Assembly (NCBI RefSeq): GCF_019042655.1 | Contig: NZ_JAHPZO010000003.1 | Coordinates: forward strand, 124,001-188,000 | Length of the DNA: 64,000 nucleotides | Direction of reading: 5' to 3' | From: Planococcus sp. CP5-4_YE | GTDB lineage: Bacteria > Bacillota > Bacilli > Bacillales_A > Planococcaceae | Part shown: piece after piece, positions 57,914 to 64,000 of the stretch | Numbering within the stretch: position 1 is the first letter of the stretch | Layout of the letters: each line of letters opens with the position of its first letter | Translations under genes and position numbers: made by a program | Notes under the pieces: model-generated | Databases searched by the model: none | What the model saw: only the letters and a program-made list of their open reading frames with translations | What the model was told of the DNA's origin: nothing

Positions 57914-58516
57914 CTACCTGACTCGGACCAGTTCTTTCAATTGTTCAAAACTCTTTTCGCCGATGCCTGTCACGTCCATCAATTGCTCGGTGTTTTTGAA
58001 TGGCCCGTTTTCAGTCCGGTGCGCCACGATTGCCGCTGCTTTTGCCGGACCGATTCCAGGTAGTTCGGTCAACTCATCTTCGGTAGCCGAATTCAAATTG
58101 ATGAGGCCCGGCTCTGTGCTTCCGCCCGGCATTGCTGCTGCCTGTGCCGGGCTTTCTTCGCCTTGTTTTGGCACATAGACCGATGATTCATCGATCACGA
58201 TGACCGCCAGATTGATCGAGCGGGTGTCTGCTTCAGGTAAAAAGCCGCCGGCAGCATCGATGGCGTCGTTGATGCGCGATCCTGCAGGCAATTCATACAA
58301 GCCCGCGTTTTGGACCGCGCCTTTCACGTCGATCATGACGCTTGTCGGGATTGACACATCGGGTTCCGGTGGCGGCGGTTGTTCGATGGTTTCGGAAGTA
58401 AGTTCGTCGAGGCTCGTGGCCTCAGGGGGTTCGTGCAGGAGAAAGAAATAGAGAAGCGCCAAAACAGCGGCGATCGGTACAATGATGCGGCTGTATTTGG
58501 CAAGTTGCGGAGACAT
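57914..58516 (-). CDS. comEA: DNA-binding competence protein ComEA
   Basis: Membrane-anchored DNA receptor on the cell surface. 200 residues: anchor (about 10-27), SLBB-like domain (MIDVKGAVQNAGLYELPAGS), Pro/Glu-rich linker and a helix-hairpin-helix pair (INLNSATEDELTELPGIG, LMDVTGIGEKSFEQLKEL). First gene of the comE operon. SD weak. Confidence 0.94.
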   Translation of the reverse strand: MSPQLAKYSRIIVPIAAVLALLYFFLLHEPPEATSLDELTSETIEQPPPPEPDVSIPTSVMIDVKGAVQNAGLYELPAGSRINDAIDAAGGFLPEADTRSINLAVIVIDESSVYVPKQGEESPAQAAAMPGGSTEPGLINLNSATEDELTELPGIGPAKAAAIVAHRTENGPFKNTEQLMDVTGIGEKSFEQLKELVRVR

Positions 58517-58569
58517 ATTCAGTGGGCATCCCTCGTTTCCACAGAAAGCAAACAGCTGAAGCTGTCTGA

Positions 58570-58599
58570 ATTATATAATAACGGACAAGCAGAAGTCTA
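58570..58599 (-). promoter_or_regulatory. comEA promoter
   Basis: Minus strand TAGACT, 18 bases, TATAAT, about 54 bases before comEA. ComK sites were not resolved. Confidence 0.55.
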
Positions 58600-58607
58600 T
58601 CTTTTCA

Positions 58608-58640
58608 TAAAAAAACCCGCATATAAAAATATGCGGGTTT
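58608..58640 (-). terminator. distal copy of the yqeM terminator
   Basis: AAACCCGCATAT and ATATGCGGGTTT with a 4-A loop; followed on the minus strand by TTTTTTT. The same stem recurs at 58819-58845. Confidence 0.85.
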
Positions 58641-58641
58641 G

Positions 58642-58748
58642 CAGGCTGTCGAGAAACTTCAGAAGATCGTATTTTCCGAAGCTTAGCGCTCGCTTTCCGT
58701 GGGGCGGGAATCGAGCGAACGCTTCTTCAAATACTTTGAGAAAACATT
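58642..58748. repeat. repeat-like sequence between the two terminators
   Basis: Contains AGCGCTCGCTTTCCGTGGGG near 58685-58704, which from memory resembles a dispersed intergenic repeat common in Bacillaceae and Planococcaceae, and a CGCTCG/CGAGCG inverted pair. TTCAAATACTTTGAGAAAAC (58726-58744) nearly repeats at 58806-58822. Identity as a repeat needs a genome-wide search. Confidence 0.45.
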
Positions 58749-58818
58749 AATTTTTAATTGTAAAAAAGCCGATTTCTTTTCGATCTACTGCGAACTATAG
58801 TCTTTTTCAATACTTTGA

Positions 58819-58845
58819 AAACCCGCATATAAAATATGCGGGTTT
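58819..58845 (-). terminator. proximal copy of the yqeM operon terminator
   Basis: 12-bp stem AAACCCGCATAT / ATATGCGGGTTT with a 3-A loop, 11 bases after yqeM. The minus strand continues TTTTCAAAG, a short T tract. Confidence 0.8.
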
Positions 58846-58856
58846 GGTGTGGATGA

Positions 58857-59579
58857 TTATTTTGTCGCGCGGAAAAAGATCCGTTCGCTTTCGTCGTTTG
58901 GTGCATCCGCTGTAAAATCAGCAGTCACTGACTCTACCGCGAATCCGGCTTCCATGAGCCATTCTTTGTACACATCAATCGGGAAAGTCCGTTGTTCATG
59001 TGTTTCTTCAAAACGCTCGAACATCCAGCCTTCTCGCACGAAAAAAGTCAAATCGTGGATTACGCTCTGAGGCGCTGAGCCTTTTTCTGTGTGCCACATA
59101 TAAGCAAGATCTTCTCCGTCATAAACGAAGGGGCTATCCATGAAGATCTCGTCGACTTTGAACACCGAATGGACATCGAAAAAGAAATACCCGCCCGGAT
59201 TCAACGCCGCATAAACTTGTTCGAACGTCTTTTTGACCTGCTCTTCTTTCGCTAAATAATTCAAAGAATCGATCGCGATGGTCACGGCATCGAAGCCTTC
59301 TAAGCCTTCGAGATTGTCCATGGACAATTGAAGCACCGGAATATCCAGTCCCGATTCTTTAAAGCGTTTCTGTGCCACAGTGAGCATGTCAGCGGATAAA
59401 TCACTCGCCGTCACGTCATAGCCGAGTTCAGCCATCAATTCAGACAGCACCCCGGTGCCGCAAGCGAGATCGAGTACAGATCCGGAACGCATCGTTTCTG
59501 CAATCCATTCCACATATTGTTCGTATGGAATATCTTCCATCAAGTCGTCGTAGACCGCCGCAAACCGTCCGTAGTTCAT
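58857..59579 (-). CDS. yqeM: SAM-dependent methyltransferase YqeM
   Basis: Class I methyltransferase, substrate unknown. 240 residues with YDDLMEDIPYEQYVEW at the start, SAM motif VLDLACGTGVLSELMA near 43 and a downstream ITIAIDSLNYL region. I start at ATG 59579 because it overlaps the rsfS TGA (ATGA); a frame to 59606 would lie deep in rsfS. Last gene of the yqeG-yqeM operon. Confidence 0.9.
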   Translation of the reverse strand: MNYGRFAAVYDDLMEDIPYEQYVEWIAETMRSGSVLDLACGTGVLSELMAELGYDVTASDLSADMLTVAQKRFKESGLDIPVLQLSMDNLEGLEGFDAVTIAIDSLNYLAKEEQVKKTFEQVYAALNPGGYFFFDVHSVFKVDEIFMDSPFVYDGEDLAYMWHTEKGSAPQSVIHDLTFFVREGWMFERFEETHEQRTFPIDVYKEWLMEAGFAVESVTADFTADAPNDESERIFFRATK

Positions 59580-59914
59580 ACTTCGAGCTGCGGGGCGTCG
59601 CGCCATAGACGCTCTAGGTTATAGTAAGAGCGCTCATCGCGGTGGAACACATGTGCCACGACATCGCCAAGATCGACCAAGACCCAACGAGCTGCGTCGA
59701 AGCCTTCAATACTTTTGACTTCATAGCCGGCTTCTCCAGCTTTATCCATCAATTCACGGGCAATTGACTGTACTTGGCGGTCCGAGTTCGCGCTGCAGAT
59801 CAAGAAGTAATCCGCCAACAGCGAAATCCCTTCCATATTCAATACAACGATATCTTCTGCTTTTTTATCCTCTGCGGCTTGGTATGCCACTTGCAATAAT
59901 GTATCTTTAGTCAT
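59576..59914 (-). CDS. rsfS: ribosomal silencing factor RsfS
   Basis: Binds L14 and prevents subunit joining in poor conditions. 112 residues with VVLNMEGISLLADYFLICS and DLGDVVAHVFHRDERSYYNLERLW. Overlaps yqeK by 8 bases and yqeM by 4. Confidence 0.95.
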   Translation of the reverse strand: MTKDTLLQVAYQAAEDKKAEDIVVLNMEGISLLADYFLICSANSDRQVQSIARELMDKAGEAGYEVKSIEGFDAARWVLVDLGDVVAHVFHRDERSYYNLERLWRDAPQLEV

Positions 59915-60485
59915 TCTTCACGTTCCCTTTCTGTTGCTCAAAATGCTCTAGGCATTTCAAGGAATCCGGATAAACCGGCTGATTTTTTGATGCGAGAAAT
60001 TCGATCGTTTGCCGGATCGACGCTTCCATCAAGCGGTCGAGACCATCATGCTTCATGGCTCTCAACCGGTCGACTCCCGGAAACTTGCGGCTCGGCTCGA
60101 TCATATCTGCAATGTAAATAATTTTTTCAAGGTCGGACATGGCGGCACGCCCTGTTGTGTGGTAGCGAATCGCGTCAAGGATTTCTTCATCTTTGACTCC
60201 GAATTCATACTTAGCCACATAAGCGCCGACCGGGGCATGCCATAATTCGTGATGATAGTCGAGCAATACAGGATCCATGTTTTCTTTTTCGATAATTCCG
60301 CGCATCCATTCACGGTCGGCAAATTTCACCACATCATGGAGAATCGCCGCAACACGTGCTTGCTCTTCCGGCACTCCGTAATGCTTGGCAAGTGCGACTG
60401 CCGTATTCATCACGCCCAGGACATGGTTAAAGCGTTTTTCAGGAAGGCGTTGTTTGACTTTTTGGAGCATCAGGCTCGGGTCCAT
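59907..60485 (-). CDS. yqeK: HD-domain Ap4A hydrolase YqeK
   Basis: HD-family enzyme, symmetric Ap4A hydrolase in relatives. 192 residues with HVLGVMNTAVALA, AAILHDVVKFA (HD) and IRYHTTGRAAM. The ATG at 60485 is 7 bases from GGAAGGAG and lies inside nadD (47-base overlap). Confidence 0.93.
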   Translation of the reverse strand: MDPSLMLQKVKQRLPEKRFNHVLGVMNTAVALAKHYGVPEEQARVAAILHDVVKFADREWMRGIIEKENMDPVLLDYHHELWHAPVGAYVAKYEFGVKDEEILDAIRYHTTGRAAMSDLEKIIYIADMIEPSRKFPGVDRLRAMKHDGLDRLMEASIRQTIEFLASKNQPVYPDSLKCLEHFEQQKGNVKND

Positions 60486-61047
60486 ATAATCGCTCCTTCC
60501 GGATAAAAGTTTCCACTTGTTCGGGAACGAAAAAAGTCAATGGCTTGCCAGCCAAGACGCGCTCCCGCAGCATCGTTGAAGACAAATGCATTTCCGGAGA
60601 ATCGATCATCATCACCGGATAATTCGTTTCGGCTTTATAGCCCGGACGGCCGATGCCGACAAACTGGACCAATTCAGCCAGTTCTCCGATGCGGTGCCAG
60701 CTATGCAGGCTTTCGACCATATCGCCGCCGATGATAAAATAAAATTCATATTCCGGTTCACGTTCGATGAGCTTGACCATCGTCTCATAAGTATACGAGA
60801 CCCCACCGCCCGACACTTCAATGTCTTCTAGGCGGAACTGAGGCTGACCCTCGATAGCAAGTCGAGTCATGTTGACCCGTGTATCCGTATCGATGCCGCT
60901 CGATTCTTTATGAGGAGCGATGGCATTCGGCATGAAACGCACTTCATCCAAGCCCAGTGCGTAATAGGCTTCATTCGCCATGATCAAATGGCCGAAATGC
61001 GGCGGGTTGAACGTGCCGCCGAGAATGCCGATTTTGCGTTTTTTCAC
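60439..61047 (-). CDS. nadD: nicotinate-nucleotide adenylyltransferase NadD
   Basis: Makes deamido-NAD from NaMN and ATP. 202 residues with GILGGTFNPPHFGH near 9-22 and the C-terminal LSSTMLRERV. GTG start at 61047 shares bases with the yhbY stop (GTGA). Slightly longer than the B. subtilis enzyme, with a polar tail overlapping yqeK. Confidence 0.96.
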   Translation of the reverse strand: MKKRKIGILGGTFNPPHFGHLIMANEAYYALGLDEVRFMPNAIAPHKESSGIDTDTRVNMTRLAIEGQPQFRLEDIEVSGGGVSYTYETMVKLIEREPEYEFYFIIGGDMVESLHSWHRIGELAELVQFVGIGRPGYKAETNYPVMMIDSPEMHLSSTMLRERVLAGKPLTFFVPEQVETFIRKERLYGPEPDAPKSQTTPS

Positions 61048-61334
61048 GGAAGCTCAATCCGTTTATTGTTGACGGACGCTTTATACAAAACGACCGTATG
61101 GCCGATCAATTGCACTAATTCCGCTTTTGTTCCTTGTGCCAGATGGTTCGCCACTTCGTGCTTGCCATCTTCATTGTTTTGCAGAATGCTGATTTTTACG
61201 AGTTCTCGTTTTTCAAGAGCTTCCCCGATCTGTACGAGCATCGCTTCATTGACGCCGCCTTTCCCGACTTGGAAGATCGGGTCCAAATGATGCGCTTCGC
61301 TTCTTAAAAAACGTTTTTGTTTACCTGTTAACAT
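61044..61334 (-). CDS. yhbY: YhbY family RNA-binding protein (CRM domain)
   Basis: Small pre-50S-associated protein. 96 residues, CRM domain with LTGKQKRFLRSEAHHLDPIF and VGKGGVNEAML. Corresponds to yqeI. Overlaps aroE by 14 bases and nadD by 4. Confidence 0.94.
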   Translation of the reverse strand: MLTGKQKRFLRSEAHHLDPIFQVGKGGVNEAMLVQIGEALEKRELVKISILQNNEDGKHEVANHLAQGTKAELVQLIGHTVVLYKASVNNKRIELP

Positions 61335-62145
61335 GATTTCCTCCTAGTTTTTCCGTAATCAATTGAATCATTTCTTCTGTATCCGGACGGATGCCTGTCC
61401 ATTTTTCGAACGAAATGGCACCCTGGTTGACGAACATGCCGACACCGTTCAGCACCAGGCAGCCTTTCGCTTTCGCTTCTTTCAGAAATGGTGTTTCGAG
61501 CGGATTGTAAATGATGTCCGCGACGACCGATCCGCTTCCAAGATGTGTTAAGGACAGCGGCAACGCTTCTTCTATCAATCCGACGGAAGTTGTTTGAACA
61601 ATCGTGGCGAATTCACTCAAGTTCGCTTCGGCCTCTGCCAGCACAACCGCCTTGCTGCCGGTTTCCTCTGCAAGTTCCTGCGCCCTGCGGAATGTTCGGT
61701 TGGTGATGGTGATATTGCTGAAGCCGGCACGCGAGAGCGCAAAACTGATGCCTCTTGCTGCCCCGCCTGCACCAATCACTAGCAAAGCGCGTTCTTTATC
61801 GACAGGATAACTTAATAGCGAACGGACAAACCCATCGCCATCTGTATTGAATCCCTTTAAACGCCCATTTTTTGCAGCGACCGTATTGACCGCATTCATG
61901 ATGCGTGCCGTATCATCCAGCTCATCCAATAACGGGATTGCCGCCTGTTTGTGGGGCAAAGTGATATTGAATCCGCTGATGCCAAGCAATTTCATCGAAT
62001 GAAACGCTTGTTCCAGCTGTTTCGGTTCGACATGCACCGGGATATAGGAAGCATCGATGCCGTGTTTTCCGAACCAATGATCGTGCATAAAAGGCGATAA
62101 CGAATGGGAGATCGGATCTCCGATGACCGCATACCATTTCTTCAT
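61321..62145 (-). CDS. aroE: shikimate dehydrogenase AroE
   Basis: NADPH-dependent reduction of 3-dehydroshikimate. 274 residues with GDPISHSLSPFMHD at the start, catalytic Lys in NITLPHKQAAI, NADP site VIGAGGAARGISFAL and the C-terminal GVGMFVNQGAISFEKWTG. Central gene of the operon. Confidence 0.97.
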   Translation of the reverse strand: MKKWYAVIGDPISHSLSPFMHDHWFGKHGIDASYIPVHVEPKQLEQAFHSMKLLGISGFNITLPHKQAAIPLLDELDDTARIMNAVNTVAAKNGRLKGFNTDGDGFVRSLLSYPVDKERALLVIGAGGAARGISFALSRAGFSNITITNRTFRRAQELAEETGSKAVVLAEAEANLSEFATIVQTTSVGLIEEALPLSLTHLGSGSVVADIIYNPLETPFLKEAKAKGCLVLNGVGMFVNQGAISFEKWTGIRPDTEEMIQLITEKLGGNHVNR

Positions 62146-62157
62146 TGTGAAAACCTC

Positions 62158-63276
62158 CTATATAAGAGATGGGCGGACGATGACTTCTACCCCTTTTGGT
62201 GCGTGGGCAGCGATCGTCACGTCATCATGCTGGACCGTTATCCAGCCGAGCCCAGAAAAGACGATGTCTGTCTTGCCTTCTTTGATGCGGAATTCATGGC
62301 GCACCAATTCAGGGAAATCTTCTTTATATTCAGAAGATGGCGGAGCAAGCATGCCACCCAGGTGCTGTTCATACAATTCATCTGCATTGTCCAGTTTGGT
62401 CCGGTGGATATTCAATGAATTCGCAGCATGCACTGTAAAAGATGAACGTTTGCCGCTGATGAAATCGAAACGCGCCAAACCGCCAATGAATAATGTCTGT
62501 TCAGGATTCAATTGGAAGACGCGCGGCTTGATTTCTTTTTTCGGCATGATCGCCTTCAGGTCTTCCGTGTGCAGATGATGCGCCAGCTGATGATGGTTGA
62601 TGATGCCCGGCGTATCATATAGCGAGCGCTCATCATCGAGCGGAATGCCGATCATATCAAGCGTCGTGCCAGGGAAATGCGAAGTCGTGATAACATCTCC
62701 TTCGCCTGTTGCCTGTTTGATGACACGGTTGATGAATGTCGATTTCCCAACGTTCGTGCAGCCGACCACGTACACATCGCCGCCGTCGCGGTATTGTTCA
62801 ATCGCATCCATCGCTTCTGCGACGCCCGTTCCTTTATGGGCGGAAACCGCCAAAATGTCGACCGGGTTCAAGCCTAATTTACGCGACTCTTGTTTCATCC
62901 AATTGATCAATTTCTTCTCTTTGACCGACTTTGGAAGCAAGTCCGCTTTGTTGGCAATCAACAAAATTGGATTGTTTCCGACAAAGCGGTGCAAGCCCGG
63001 AAGCCAGCTGCCGTTGAAGTCGAAAATGTCGACGATTTTCACAATCAGCCCTTTGCGTTCCCCAAGGCCATTCAAAATACGCAAGAAATCATCATCTGTC
63101 AAAGAAACCGGCTGCAACTCGTTATAGTTTTTCAAACGGAAGCAGCGCTGGCAAATAATTTCTTCTTTATCGAGCGAAGACGGCGGCGCGTAGCCGATAT
63201 CGTCTTTCCGCTCTGTTTGGATCTGTACACCGCAACCGATGCAATATGGCATTTCTGTCAATTTTCTTCCTCCCAC
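62158..63276 (-). CDS. yqeH: ribosome biogenesis GTPase YqeH
   Basis: Circularly permuted GTPase needed for 30S assembly. 372 residues: N-terminal zinc finger (CIGCGVQ ... CQRCFRLKNY), then G4 NKADLLP before G1 GCTNVGKST and G3 DTPGI, and a C-terminal RNA-binding part. Overlaps yqeG by 19 bases. Confidence 0.96.
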   Translation of the reverse strand: MGGRKLTEMPYCIGCGVQIQTERKDDIGYAPPSSLDKEEIICQRCFRLKNYNELQPVSLTDDDFLRILNGLGERKGLIVKIVDIFDFNGSWLPGLHRFVGNNPILLIANKADLLPKSVKEKKLINWMKQESRKLGLNPVDILAVSAHKGTGVAEAMDAIEQYRDGGDVYVVGCTNVGKSTFINRVIKQATGEGDVITTSHFPGTTLDMIGIPLDDERSLYDTPGIINHHQLAHHLHTEDLKAIMPKKEIKPRVFQLNPEQTLFIGGLARFDFISGKRSSFTVHAANSLNIHRTKLDNADELYEQHLGGMLAPPSSEYKEDFPELVRHEFRIKEGKTDIVFSGLGWITVQHDDVTIAAHAPKGVEVIVRPSLI

Positions 63277-63779
63277 ATCAATTGTCCTTTTTCTTTCAAC
63301 CTTTTCATGATCCGGCGCTCGACCAGCCGGTTGAAACGCGTAAAGAAGCCGTCCGATTGCGCGACCGGCAACACGAGGATTGTATGAAGCTTATTGCGGT
63401 TGCCGCCAAAAATATCGGTCAGCATCTGGTCGCCGATAACGACGACTTGTTCACGCTTGACGCTCATGATTTTCAGTGCTTTGCGGAAAGCTTTGCCCAT
63501 CGGTTTTCTTGCCTGGTAAATAAATGGGATGCCAAGCGGGTCTGCAAACGACTTCACGCGCATCTCATTATTATTGGAAACGATGACTACTTGAATCCCT
63601 GCATCTTTCATTGATTTCAGCCATTCGATCAATCGCGGTGTCGCTTCAGGGCGGTCCCATTCAACCAATGTATTGTCCAAGTCGGTGATAATGCCAAGTA
63701 CTCCTTTTTCTCTCAATGATTCTGGCGTAATGTCAAAAACCTCTTTAACGTATTGCCTTGGAATAAAATATCGATACAC
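63258..63779 (-). CDS. yqeG: YqeG family HAD IIIA-type phosphatase
   Basis: HAD phosphatase, related to phosphatidylglycerophosphate phosphatases; substrate not shown. 173 residues from the GTG at 63779 (9 bases after CAGGAG), close to the B. subtilis length. Motif I DLDNTLVEWDR near 38, motif II VSNNNEMR, motif IV VIGDQMLTDIFGGN. A TTG at 63788 is in frame but touches the SD. Confidence 0.92.
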   Translation of the reverse strand: MYRYFIPRQYVKEVFDITPESLREKGVLGIITDLDNTLVEWDRPEATPRLIEWLKSMKDAGIQVVIVSNNNEMRVKSFADPLGIPFIYQARKPMGKAFRKALKIMSVKREQVVVIGDQMLTDIFGGNRNKLHTILVLPVAQSDGFFTRFNRLVERRIMKRLKEKGQLMWEEEN

Positions 63780-63818
63780 ACATAACAACTCCTGTTTCTA
63801 GGGACTTAAGTCCATTGA

Positions 63819-64000
63819 TTATACCATATATGCAAGGGGTTCTCCCACCTTGACCCGGTCGCCGTCATTGATTTTCGTGTCAAATTGAAGATGACCGCCT
63901 TCAAAGAACAAAGCGACCGTTGAACCGAAGCTGAAATAAGCGACTTCCTGCCCTTTTATCCATTCGGATCCGAACGCCGTCAATTCGATGGAATTGACGT
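63819..64000 (-). CDS. psd: phosphatidylserine decarboxylase, C-terminal fragment
   Basis: Only the last ~60 residues are in the window; the rest lies beyond the edge. The frame reads SIELTAFGSEWIKGQEVAYF then SFGSTVALFFEGGHL and ends GEPLAYMV. The FGST sequence corresponds to the (L/F)GST autocleavage site that generates the pyruvoyl group. Role: phosphatidylethanolamine synthesis. It is immediately upstream of yqeG on the same strand. Confidence 0.82.
   Translation of the reverse strand, partial: VNSIELTAFGSEWIKGQEVAYFSFGSTVALFFEGGHLQFDTKINDGDRVKVGEPLAYMV

Larger units (their letters stand above)
58517..58856. other. 340-base gene-free gap between yqeM and comEA
   Basis: Contains the comEA promoter, two near-identical terminators and, between them, repeat-like sequence. 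No convincing gene on either strand. B. subtilis has comER here; I see no remnant of it. Confidence 0.7.

Overview
The window is a stretch of conserved chromosome from a Gram-positive bacterium of the order Bacillales. Gene content and order follow the yqgS-to-yqeG segment of Bacillus subtilis almost gene for gene: ltaS/yqgS, yqgQ, yqgN, rpmG, pst, pbpA, sodA, ispG, zur, nfo, cshB, ispH, yqfO, trmK, cccA, sigA, dnaG, ppsR, ccpN, recO, era, cdd, dgkA, ybeY, pgpH, phoH, floA operon, rpsU, the hrcA-dnaK operon, hemW, lepA, rpsT, holA, comE, yqeM-yqeG. Genes that sporulating relatives keep at these places (gpr and spoIIP between rpsT and lepA, yqfC-yqfD beside phoH) are absent. Base composition is moderate, by eye in the mid-to-upper 40s % GC. 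A non-sporulating Planococcus-like member of the Planococcaceae fits best; this is inference, since no rRNA is present.

Layout: 1-3.0 kb carries the lipoteichoic acid synthase, YqgQ, 5-formyl-THF cyclo-ligase and ribosomal protein L33. 3.1-7.7 kb is the phosphate system pstS-pstC-pstA-pstB-phoU behind a four-repeat Pho box. 7.7-13.7 kb has a class B PBP, superoxide dismutase, a DUF456 protein, a Na/Pi symporter and a membrane protein. 13.7-23.6 kb has ispG and a nucleotidase on the plus strand, a zinc operon (znuC-znuB-zur) with a Zur box, nfo, cshB, ispH, yqfO-trmK and a cytochrome c. 23.7-31.5 kb has an acyl-CoA dehydrogenase under a CcpA-type site, sigA, dnaG, ppsR, ccpN and a T-box-controlled single-chain glycyl-tRNA synthetase. 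31.5-41.3 kb has the phoH-to-recO cluster and the nfeD-floA operon with a sigma-W-type promoter. 41.3-50.0 kb is the CIRCE-controlled heat-shock operon hrcA-grpE-dnaK-dnaJ continuing through prmA, rsmE, mtaB and deoC. 50-58.5 kb has hemW, lepA, rpsT, holA, yqzM and the competence genes comEA-EB-EC. 58.8-64 kb is the tightly overlapping yqeG-yqeH-aroE-yhbY-nadD-yqeK-rsfS-yqeM operon preceded by the 3' end of psd.

Almost every gene is on the minus strand; the plus-strand ones are the DUF1189-like gene, ispG-yqfW, ispH, glyQS, rpsT and yqzM. Most transcription units end in clear intrinsic terminators, several of which overlap the stop codon of the gene they serve. The functional themes are cell-envelope synthesis, phosphate and zinc homeostasis, isoprenoid synthesis (both Fe-S enzymes of the MEP pathway end), replication and transcription initiation, ribosome maturation, proteostasis and DNA uptake.

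I did not find an undescribed defence, mobile or biosynthetic system. The most informative points are regulatory (Pho, Zur, cre, sigma-W, CIRCE, T-box), a comEC frame that stays open upstream without a canonical start, and a duplicated terminator flanking repeat-like sequence where comER would be expected.
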